Positions 10,736-19,065 of a stretch of 64,000 nucleotides of DNA are shown here, in pieces; position 1 is the first letter of the stretch, and every line of letters starts with the position of its first letter. The translations under genes were made by a program, and so were the position numbers. Under the pieces are notes generated by a model. That model searched no databases, was not told the DNA's origin, and saw nothing but the letters and a program-made list of their open reading frames with translations. The DNA lies in NCBI RefSeq assembly GCF_028389875.1, contig NC_084675.1, forward strand, positions 23,274,412 through 23,338,411. Direction: 5' to 3'. Origin of the DNA: Rhea pennata. Lineage: Eukaryota > Chordata > Aves > Rheiformes > Rheidae.

Positions 10736-13700
10736 AGTGTAAACTCTGGTTATGTTTCTTCAAGGGCACCTTCCCTCTCTGCCAGGAGAAAGTGACTAAG
10801 CTCAAGAGCTGAGTAAGTCCGACTGGCAAAGGGATGGCGCTGAGCTCGGGACACGTTGGGAAGACAGAAACCCACACTCGTCTGTGGCTTTGGTACATCC
10901 CGTTGGAGTTCTTAATAAGAAAAGGCACTGTGTCATGTGTACGTTTTTTTCAAAAACTGTAATGTTTCTTTTCGACTTCGTGGCCTTCTCTCAACTCCAA
11001 AGTAACCTACAGAGTTTACTTCCCAGACCCCAGCTTTCAAATTACAAAGCATGGAAGGAAACTGTTTTCATAGTCTGTTTGAACCAGGATTCTGTCTCCG
11101 AGGAATCTGTGTTAGGGGAGGACATGAAAGTCTCCCCACAGGACAGTCGGGCGATTATTCTGCCTGTGGGATGTGACCTCAGAGTTTCAAGCTAGGATGA
11201 CTGGAGCTACTGTTCTGTTTCCATAGCAGAGGAGAAGAATGGACTCGGTGCCCAGGCCGCCACCATGGTGCGTTTTGGCACAGTCCCACTTGTATTTGCA
11301 TCTTCTGCATGTTCATGCTGACATGCTAAAATTGAACTGGAGTTGCTGAGGCTCAGGCACATGTTCCTCTTTGCTGACCTTCCACAGGGATAGTAACCAG
11401 GTTTTATAAGGAATCAGTCACGTCCTTCATTTCTCTGTATTTTTACTAGTAGTTTACAACTCCAGAAAAATAATGGCTGGATAAAATTTGGCAAAGGTCT
11501 GAGCATGCACGTTGAGTAGTTTGGGCTACACTGAAATCAATAAAAATCATTCAAGGGCAAATTTTCAGTTAGAACAAAGAACGCATATTTTCCAAGGCAA
11601 TAAACTCCTAAAAACAAACTGGTCATGAGTTCCTGTTTGCAATGCTTGATAAAATGGGCCTTCTGCATGTGGACATGCAAAGACAAGTAGGAGTGGATAG
11701 ATAGTTTCATTGCTTTATATAAAGCATTGACATGGTAAATTTTGGAATACTGTGTCCGGCTCTGCTGTGGTATTTTTCCAAGGGGCTGTTTTGAAAAATT
11801 GCAGTGGGGGGAAGGGAGAGAAAAAACTGAAATTATCCTGAGAGCTGGAAAAAGTGCTTCATTATGAAAGATTTAAGAAGATCAAAGGAGATTAGTCTGT
11901 TTAACTTATCAGCTGCTACTTATCTGTTTAACTACAGCATATAAGTACTTTCACGGGGAGAAAACAGCAATTACTGAAGGACTCTAATCTGGTAGAGAAC
12001 ATACAAGGAATACAGCAGATGGAAGCTGAAGCCAGACAAATTCAAAATAAATACAAACAAAAGTCTGTTTTGAGAGCCCGATTTGTGTGCGTTGTCTGTG
12101 GAGGAGAGGTTCTGGCTTTTTTTTTTTTTTTTTTTTAAAGTAGCGTAACGCATCCGAACAAAGTAAGGTTCACAGTTTTTAACTTTTGTCCAGGAACTGC
12201 TGAACTTGTTTATTCTCCTGCCTTGAACCTGGGTCCTCACATTGAGAAAGTGCCCGTGGCCGGAGGTGGGCTGAGAGCAGGGCCGTCACTGCGGGGAGCT
12301 GCCGGGTCCTTCGCGTCCTCCTTCCTGCCGGGTCCTGGGGGAGAGCAGGCCTGGCCCCTTCGCTCGGCTTCCTGCTGCCAGCAGCAGGACAATCGGGCTT
12401 TCAGGTCATTTAACACAATTTTGGAATCAATTTTATTTGTTTGTTTGTTTTTTGTAGCTGCTGCCCAGCTCCTTACCATGTTACTCCTCTGGCTCCTGTT
12501 AATATCCTTTTAGCTGCTTTTTAGCTATGAAAGCTCCTGGTCAGCTCCTTCCAGCTGATGAAGGAAATGTTTTGTTCACTTTTCTGGGTTTTGTTTGTTT
12601 GTTTTGGGGGGGGAGGTCTCTATGCCTTTGCGGATACTTCCAACATGAGGGTGCAATTTGATTTCTGATCTAATGGGAAGTTGTTCAAAAGCAGTAAAAA
12701 GACTTATTGCCTTATATACCTGAAGGAGAAAGGAAAGTCTCTTTATTACACACAGTGATACTGCATGTGCATTTTGCATGCTGCTAGAGGCATGACAGCG
12801 CCCTGTGCCCTTTCTGCCCCTGCAGTCTGGGACTTCCACATGTTTGCAGCCACCCAGGTTTTTCATTATGTGCCCAGCAGCTACAGGCACCTTCATTCAC
12901 TACAGAAACGTGCCCCGTGCTCTGTAATTACCAAGCGGGTACCACCTGCAACTCAGAGCGTGCAGCACTGCACCTCCAGCCGCGTGGGGTTTCCTCCTGC
13001 TGCAGGCCGGAGGCGGCAGCTGCACGTTTGCTTCCTTCTGAAAAATCATAACCGGAACAAAAAAAACGGAATGAGAGTGCTGGAGGGAGCTTGCTGTGCT
13101 TAGAGGGGGCAAAGCCTGCCCAGAGATGGCTGAGGGGACTTTGCTCGGCAATTGGCTCAACGGGTGGGCGCAGCTACGGGGCTCAGAGCAGAATAGGGGA
13201 GTCCTGAGCTTGTGCAGTTGCTGAAGCCGTGGGAATCGGATGCTTCAGCTCTTGCAGGACTCCTCAGGGTGCTCTGTGGAGTGCTTGGCTCAGGTACTGG
13301 TTTGTCGCAGACTCCAGTCACCGGCTTTCTGCTGAAACTAGTGCAAACTTGCAATGCTGGGCTGATGAACGCCGCCCCTCCGAGAGGCTCTCGGGTCTGC
13401 TGCCAGCACACACGGGAGGAGCCAGTGTCCCGAGAAAAGTAGCTGCAGCCATGATCTTGCTGAGGGCCAAGAGAGTGTTTTTTGCTCTTTCAAATATGCT
13501 GGAGGGAGCTACCGCTGCGTCTTCAGCGCTCTGGAAGCGCTAACAAAGGTGACTGACCCCGGTTACGGCGCTGGCGGGTCCCTTCCTGCTCCGGCCGGCT
13601 GTGCCGGCGCATGGCCCTGCCCAGTGCGCGGCCGCGGCTCCTCCTGGCCCCCAGAGCGTGCCCTGGAGGGAGCATCGCTGACCGCAGCAGCTGCTCAGAG

Positions 13701-15396
13701 CTGCCACCGTTCTCCTGCGGGGCTGGGGCGCAGCCGCGGGCTCGCTGGGAGGTGCAAACGCTCCTGTGCTGCTGCTTCAGATCCCGCTCCGAGGGCGGAT
13801 CTGGGATCAACGTCGAACTGGCTCCTTTCCCGCTTGGACATGCTGTGTTGGCGCTGGGCCTTGCTGCACTGCCGGGTGCCGATGCTGCAGGAACACCACC
13901 GCCTCAGGGGCACCAGGTCCCCGGGGGCGTTTCTGCACCCCTCAAAGCCTGTTTCGGCTCTGCCGAGGTGCTGGGACCCCCCCAGCCGTGGGTTCCCGAG
14001 CCCCCAGCTCCCATTGTCCTGCCTTTGCAATGATCTGAAGGTGGGTGTCAAACTTCTCGCCAAGGAATCTGGCACGTCCTGTACGTGCCAGATAATCAAA
14101 AGTTTGCATTAAGACACAGTGCAGTATTTAATTGGGTATCAGAGAGTGGGAAGCGCAGGTCTGTCTGATTTTATCCAGCAGGGCTGTCAGAAGAGGAGGC
14201 AGGACTGGTGTGAAGACCAGCTTTCCAGGAAACCACATCCATCAGTTCCATTTTTAGCCTCTGATTCTTTGCAACCAAAGTTAGCGGTTTCATTACCTTG
14301 CCTCAGATGGACACAAATCACTACCAAGCCATCCTTGGGACTCTTACCCCATCCCAGCTCTTTCCTAATGCTTTTACGAGATTTGTTTATGCGGTGTTAG
14401 GTGCTCACCAAAACCGTGGCTCCGTGCCCGGATCCTGCAGCGGAGGGTGTTGATGGGTCCTGGCACCACCGGCCAGGCTGGCGGGCCCCGCGGGCAGCAC
14501 CTCCATCCCCATCCGGACACCCCCCTCCCCCAACCACTGCTGCCCACCAGCGACCGCTTCTGCCTGCTCTGGGTCAGGGCGGGTTTCTGCTACCTGCAAC
14601 TTGCTGTTGCTAATCCTGATGCAGGGTTGTCTTTTTTTTTGCTACTATTTTTCAACAACATCTTATTATCTCTGGAAAGCTGCTGCTCTTGCTGTGTGCT
14701 TGGCGGGTAACCAAGCGCAGGGCAGCTTCTCGAGTCAGTATAAACTCGTCAGCGTGTGACCCGGTCAGTGGCTGGACAGCTGCTCACAGAGGAGCGAAAA
14801 GGGTTTTTCCTGGCAAGCACTGAAATTTCAGCATGTTAGTTGAAAAAACAGGAGTTACAGAAGCACAAGTGCGGCTCTACTTCCCAGCCTCTAACGTGCA
14901 GGTGCAAAAATAGCCAGGGGCATCTGCTTTCCACAGTAAGTGGCTGTTTGCTAGTGTAGCCCCAGGAGGGGCCGGAGCAGGATCACGGCCCAAACATTTG
15001 CTCTTGGACAGGGCCTGTTAACAGAGCGGCAGCCCCAGCTGCTCTGTCCCTTTAGGAAAGGGGCTGTTCCCAAGAGTCTCCCTAGCCCAGATAAGCACTT
15101 AGCTAACGAGGAGTGTTCAGCTCCCGACTGCGCGAGGCGCCAGCCTTGCCCCCAGGCAGCCGCCCTGTGGCAAGAGCTGTGCCAAGCGAGGGAGAGGCAG
15201 CACCAGGGCTCTGGGAAAGCAGCTTTAGGAAACCTGCCTTCATCTGTCGTGTTTAATCGACCCTCCACAGCTGCTGGAGGGAAACGCGTGGGAGTGGTGC
15301 CACGTGCTTCACTCCCACAGCCCCACAACCACGCAGCGCAGACCCTTCCCCTTTAGGGCGAAGCAGGACTGAGCCACCACGACTCTGCTGCTTGTT
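10736..15396. other. Intergenic NFAT5-NOB1 interval, no gene recognised
   Basis: In mammals NQO1 lies here, on the - strand. I examined the translated frames on both strands for NQO1 features (the N-terminal flavodoxin-like segment, the catalytic Tyr/His region, the C-terminal domain) and found none. The left part (to about 12.2 kb) is AT-rich with extra AATAAA motifs at 11539 and about 11600. The right part (12.2-15.3 kb) is GC-rich with several open frames up to 187 codons that overlap each other on both strands and resemble no family I know. A T20 run is at 12117-12137. I cannot exclude an unannotated noncoding RNA. Confidence 0.6.
12117..12137. repeat. Poly(T) tract
   Basis: About 20 consecutive T followed by AAAG. 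It could be the reverse-strand A-tail of an old retroposed sequence, but I recognise no retroposon body or target-site duplication beside it, so it is listed only as a homopolymer. Confidence 0.85.
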
Positions 15397-15402
15397 TTTA
15401 TT
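15397..15402 (-). terminator. NOB1: NOB1 polyadenylation signal
   Basis: TTTATT on the + strand, which is AATAAA on the NOB1 strand, about 350 nt after the NOB1 stop codon. It is the only clear hexamer in this 3' flank, so the NOB1 mRNA probably ends near 15375-15390. Confidence 0.65.
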
Positions 15403-15753
15403 ACAGGCAGGCGACGCTGCCCGTTGCTGTGGTGTCCTGGGAGACGAGCAGGAATGCTAACACCGTGCCCTACACGCTAACCCACGCCCGTCACAGCACC
15501 CCGGGCCTGGTGGACAGCTCAGGTTTGAGGCCTCGTGAAACACGGCTGTCGTCCCCAGGCACAGGCTGCTCTTTATACATCCACAGACGCTTAAAAAGAA
15601 AGGCCCAGCCCCTGCCCCGGGCAGCTGCCTTTGGAACAGTTCGAAGAAGTATCTCATCCTCCCAAAGCCTCAGACACAGGGCAGTAATGTGCGTAACACC
15701 CTGGCCAACGGCCCTTCCCTCACGGCGCAGCGGGAGAAGGCCTTGGCCTGTAT
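15403..15753 (-). other. NOB1: NOB1 3' UTR
   Basis: Sequence between the NOB1 stop codon (15754-15756) and the AATAAA at 15397-15402. The open frames on the opposite strand here are not supported by any recognisable protein. Confidence 0.6.
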
Positions 15754-16023
15754 TCACCTCCTCTTTACAAACTTCTTTGTCACAGCGTTGGGGTTCAGGC
15801 GCCTTCTGCCAGCGCCCAGGGCTGCGTCTCGGATTTGCAGGTTGGCTGAACGGCTGTAGATGTCATTTTCTGCAAAGGGAGATGCTCCTGCAACGTAGTC
15901 AGGGTCGAAGACATTGGTCTTTTGCCTAGCCTTCCGGGACAGCCGCTGCTGCGGGAAGCGCTGGTCTTCTACCAGCTGAGGGTTGTTTGCGTGCTTCCCG
16001 CCCTGCGGAGCCGGCAGCGGATA
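15754..16023 (-). CDS. NOB1: NOB1 coding exon 9 (C-terminus and stop)
   Basis: Last coding exon, 89 codons plus TGA at 15756-15754. Reads YPLPAPQGGKHANNPQLVED, then QRFPQQRLSRKARQKTNVFD, and ends GAGRRRLNPN...KKFVKRR, matching the conserved NOB1 tail. Acceptor CTTCACAG before 16023. Confidence 0.95.
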   Translation of the reverse strand, partial: YPLPAPQGGKHANNPQLVEDQRFPQQRLSRKARQKTNVFDPDYVAGASPFAENDIYSRSANLQIRDAALGAGRRRLNPNAVTKKFVKRR

Positions 16024-18590
16024 CTGTGAAGAGAGCAGAAGTTGTCGTACTCGCTCTCCCTCAAAGGGGCTTCACCATTCACCAAGCAGCTTGGCCTCTA
16101 GCAAAGAAACTTGGCAAAAGAAGCCCAAAAGCCTCCGGGTTACGTGGGAGGTCTAGAGCACGACTGCAGCTCTGCCTTGACTCTCGCCTGCCTGGGTCCC
16201 ACCAGCTCACAGGCAGCAGCAGGAAAAGCCCTTGTTCCACTAGCAGCAAGCCGGCGCGTCGCACGCAGCTACTCACCCTGAGCCCTCGCGGGTTCAGCAC
16301 CTTGGGGTTGCGGGAGAAATGCAAGTGGAGGCTCCCATCGTCACTTACACTCACTGCAACCTTCTTCAGAGTCTTGTTACCGCAGTGAGGACAGAAAACC
16401 TTCGTCATGTCAGAAGTTGTCCTGCAGGACAGTGACAGAGGGATTCACTGCTCCCTAGGCTGCGGAATACAGGCTTAGCCCGCACGGGCTAAGGTTCATC
16501 CAGCCACGCAAGCCAGGTCAAAGCCCTGAGCCATTCTGAAGGGTCAGGAGGAGCTCTGGAGGGCTCCTGGTAGCGAGGAGCAGCGCTTGTCTACATGCAC
16601 AGCACTTACCTGAAGCAGCCGTGGCAGCGGAGGATGTGGCTCCTGGCCTGGCGGATCAGCATGCCGTTCACTGCCAGCACGTGGAGCCCCATCTGCAGCA
16701 GCACGTTCTGCAATGATGAGGGAGAAACAGGGCACCATGAGGTGGGATTGCCAAGCTCGTTAACCCATGTCTGACTGTCCAGGAAGCAAGAGGCTATCAG
16801 AAGCAAAGCAAACAGCCTCTGCAGAGGCCTCTATCAACAGAACTAGCTGTATTCAACAAGAAAGGAGCTGTCACGAAGCTGTTCTCATCACATCCCAGGG
16901 ATTCGGCAACGCGCTCCTCTGTGGCGAGCGTCTGCGTGCTGGTTTAGCCAGCCCAGAGGTTTGAGGAACCCAGGAACCTGCTCCTCAGGCCACCAGTGCC
17001 AGCTCCCTTCAACCACCCGCCTTAGCGGGGAGGCATGGCACCCACAGGGCATTGGCTGAGCTTGAGGCTGCAGCTGCCAGCACCCACCTGCATGGCGAAG
17101 TCGGTGGTGACGCAGCCGACCTGCACGCCAGCGGGAGCAGTGTCACAGTGCCCCATGTCCTGCTGGACCTGCTTAATGTTGCTGGGTGTTATCCAGCCTT
17201 CATCATCGCTCTCCTCCTCGCTTTCCTCTTCCTCGGCACTCTCCTTGTTCTCTGGGCTCTGGTGCTCCTCAGCCACTTCTGGGCTAATGGAGACGGCACG
17301 AGCGTTCTGGCATGGGAGAGACAATCAGCCAGGGCCCACAGAGCACCCAGCACAGGCCGGCCCAGGGAGAGGCATCCAGCAGAGGGGTCCGGAAAAGCTG
17401 GCCAGAAATGGGAGGAGAAAGCACAGAGAAGGGCACGGATACTCTGGATCTCACCAGCAGCTCCTGTAAGTCCTCCTCGATGCTGGGCAGGGGGTTCCTC
17501 CAGTAGAGGAAGGAGCTGAACTCGGAGCTCTCAGCCGGGACTGTGCTCCTCTCGGGGCTGGGCAGATGCTGGCCTTTTCCTGGGCGCTTGTGCTGCAGAG
17601 GAACGCAGGATGGGGGTCCCTCACCTGCCGCCTGCCTGATGGCTCTGCAGGACTGCGTCCTTGTCCCCTGGAGGACCCTAATCTCATCCCCATCCCTCAC
17701 CCCGGAGCAGTGTGTCCCCGTCTCCTACCTTGGAGGGCAGGTGGAAGCCAGCGAGGTGCACGGGGGCCTCAGGGTGCTGCGGGGTCGAGCTGAGCCACAC
17801 CTGGGGAGGGAGCGTGGCAGGTTGGCGGGGCCGGGCCTTGCCAGGGCACCGTAGGCAGCCCTGTACCTGGCCCCAGCCCTACCTTGTCCTCAGGCTCCTG
17901 CCGGAGCCGCTCGGGGCCGACGGTCTCAGCCTCCAGCTGGTAGGTGAGGGCGAGCACCTGGAGGTCGGTGGCCGAGAGGCTCGGGTAGTCACCGGTCTTC
18001 TTGGAGAAGTCGGTCACTGCGGAGAGGGGGCCAGGGTGGCGGTGGGACTGGGCTGGGACAGCGGCAGCGGCTGCCGGGTGTGGTCTGGGGAGCCGGGGTC
18101 TGGCTTGAGGGGGAGGGAGGACAGAGGGGAACCGGGCCGCGGGCCTCACCGAGCCGCACGTAGTCGGGCCGCGGGCGGCAGAAGCGAAGCTCGTAGGGCA
18201 GCGCGGCCAGGCGCCGCCGCGTCGGCTTGTCGCGGATCTCGGCCACCACCTCGGGCACCGTGTACACGCTCTGCGCGATGTCCTGCGGGCGCAGCGCCGT
18301 CAGCCCGGCCCGGCCTCGCCACCGCCCCCTCCCCGGCCCGGCCCGGCCCGGACCCGCCGCCGCCGCCCCCCCCCGGCCCGGCCCCGCCGCCAGCCCCTCG
18401 GCCCAGCCCGGCCCGGCCCGGCCCGGCCCGGCCCGGCCCCGCCGCCGCCCCCTCCCCGGCCCGGCCCGGCCCAGCCCCGCCGCCGGCCCAGCCCAGCCCA
18501 GCCCGGCCCGGCCCGGCCCGGCCCCACCTGCAGCGGCGCCGCGCGGAGGAAGGCGCCGGCATCGGCCACGACGTGCGCCACGCGCGCCAT
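15754..18590 (-). CDS. NOB1: NOB1, 20S pre-rRNA endonuclease (whole gene)
   Basis: NOB1 is the PIN-domain endonuclease that cuts 20S/18S-E pre-rRNA at the 3' end of 18S rRNA during late 40S ribosome maturation. Nine exons join on the - strand: 18590-18528, 18282-18150, 18016-17883, 17800-17729, 17592-17455, 17306-17088, 16707-16610, 16421-16277, 16023-15754. All have GT/AG borders, and the frame is open for 423 codons (human about 412). The order is: PIN domain (residues 1 to about 110, with catalytic-type Asp10 in VVADAGAFL and the SATD motif), a variable acidic linker, then a GWITPSNIKQ block and a zinc ribbon (CHGC near residue 281, CPHC near 295). The Lys/Arg-rich tail ends in KKFVKRR. 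The start has a strong Kozak context (GCCATGG). Introns are 82-380 nt, far shorter than in mammals. It is divergently placed to WWP2. Confidence 0.96.
16277..16421 (-). CDS. NOB1: NOB1 coding exon 8
   Basis: Begins by completing an Arg codon, then TTSDMTKVFCPHCGNKTLKK with the second CxxC knuckle of the zinc ribbon, and ends HFSRNPKVLNPRGLR. Donor GTGAGT, phase 0. Confidence 0.95.
16610..16707 (-). CDS. NOB1: NOB1 coding exon 7
   Basis: Encodes NVLLQMGLHVLAVNGMLIRQ then ARSHILRCHGCF, including the first CxxC knuckle of the zinc ribbon. Ends in phase 2 (AG) before GTAAGT. Confidence 0.95.
17088..17306 (-). CDS. NOB1: NOB1 coding exon 6
   Basis: 219 nt, phase 0-0. Begins with a strongly acidic Glu/Ser/Asp run, then the GWITPSNIKQVQQDM block, and ends at VGCVTTDFAMQ, which belongs to the conserved C-terminal half just before the zinc ribbon. 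The Cys here is a family-typical position. Confidence 0.95.
17455..17592 (-). CDS. NOB1: NOB1 coding exon 5
   Basis: 138 nt, phase 0-0. Encodes a basic segment (HKRPGKGQ) followed by the recognisable EFSSFLYWRNPLPSIEEDLQ and ELL. The FWRNPLP-type core is conserved among vertebrate NOB1 proteins. Confidence 0.93.
17729..17800 (-). CDS. NOB1: NOB1 coding exon 4
   Basis: A 72-nt, phase 0-0 exon in the linker after the PIN domain, reading VWLSSTPQHPEAPVHLAGFH then LPSK. The GFHLP stretch matches the human linker. Being symmetric, it could be skipped without a frame change. Confidence 0.92.
17883..18016 (-). CDS. NOB1: NOB1 coding exon 3
   Basis: Encodes VTDFSKKTGDYPSLSATDLQ then VLALTYQLEAE, the end of the PIN domain. 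The SATD aspartate is part of the conserved acidic set of PIN nucleases. It enters completing a split Val codon and ends in phase 0 before GTAGGG. Confidence 0.95.
18150..18282 (-). CDS. NOB1: NOB1 coding exon 2
   Basis: Encodes DIAQSVYTVPEVVAEIRDKP and continues through TRRRLAALPYELRF to YVRL, the central part of the PIN domain. The EIRD and RRRLA motifs are typical of NOB1. Acceptor CAG before 18282, donor GTGAGG after 18150, ending in phase 1. Confidence 0.95.
18283..18527 (-). repeat. NOB1: GGGCC-type GC repeat filling NOB1 intron 1
   Basis: On the NOB1 sense strand this 245-nt intron is built largely from GGGCC/GGGCCC units mixed with GGC triplets. Two similar blocks, near 18318-18352 and 18440-18476, indicate an internal duplication. 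Runs of GGG separated by CC give many possible four-tract G-quadruplexes in the pre-mRNA. Long open frames through it on both strands are a consequence of the repeat, not genes. Confidence 0.9.
18528..18590 (-). CDS. NOB1: NOB1 coding exon 1
   Basis: Encodes 21 residues, MARVAHVVADAGAFLRAAPL then Q, the first strand of the PIN domain with its acidic active-site residue Asp10. The ATG at 18590-18588 lies in GCCATGG. The donor is GTGGGG (GT at 18527-18526), phase 0. Nothing upstream in frame argues for an earlier start. Confidence 0.95.
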
Positions 18591-18599
18591 GGCCTGCGC

Positions 18600-18765
18600 T
18601 GGCCCCCACGGCGCCCCGTAGCGCCCCGCCCCGCCGCCCCCTGGGAGCTGCAGTCCGCGCGGGGCACGCCGGGAGCCGCCGGCCCGCGTGACCCGCTTCC
18701 GGGCCGCGCGGGTCAGGTGACGAGCGCGGGTCACATGACGGCGGTCCCTGGAGCCGGAAGTGGGA
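18600..18765. promoter_or_regulatory. NOB1: NOB1 promoter, TATA-less (possibly shared with WWP2)
   Basis: The region upstream of the NOB1 ATG is CpG-rich with no TATA box. Visible motifs are GC boxes near 18612-18640; a ZNF143-like ACTGCAGCTCCCAG on the - strand at 18641-18654, whose end overlaps a CCAGGGGGCG CTCF-like core; two ETS cores (CTTCCGG at 18696-18702 and CCGGAAGTG at 18754-18762); and GTCACATGAC at 18730-18739, one base from the palindromic GTCACGTGAC site bound by USF/TFE-type bHLH factors. This set is typical of housekeeping promoters. Whether the WWP2 start shares it is unknown. Confidence 0.6.
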
Positions 18766-19065
18766 GCGCAGCGGCCGCCGGTAACGGGGGCGCTGGGACG
18801 GGGCGGGACAGGGCCGGGGTGGGGGGACGCGGCTGCGCGGCGCTGCTCGCTCCGCCCCGCGGGGCCCGGGGCCTGGTGCCCGGTGCCCCCCGGTGCTCCC
18901 GATGCTGCCCGCGGCAGGGCCGTGCGCTGCGCCGCGCCCGGGGCGCGGGTCCGCCCGTCCCCGGGGGCCCGGACGGGCCTCACCGGCGGCCCCCGGTTCC
19001 TGCGGAGCGGCAGGCCCTAGCTGGGAAGGCAGGAAATCCTGTACAACAGCGGGGGGGGGGGGTCG

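Larger units (their letters stand above)
18130..19065. other. CpG-rich island over the NOB1 5' end
   Basis: Dense CpG and GC from NOB1 exon 2 to a 12-base G run at 19051-19062. It contains the NOB1 promoter and is the most plausible place for the non-coding first exon of WWP2, although no first-exon donor can be chosen with confidence. Confidence 0.65.

Noticed and set aside
12117-12137. Possible A-tail of an antisense retrogene
   Set aside because: No recognisable gene body or target-site duplication next to the T-run.
13549-14112. 187-codon open frame between NFAT5 and NOB1
   Set aside because: Overlaps three other long frames; does not resemble NQO1 or any other family I know.
17801-17882. 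82-nt NOB1 intron as a mirtron
   Set aside because: The ends pair over only about six bases (CTGGGG with CCCCAG); no extended hairpin could be drawn by eye.
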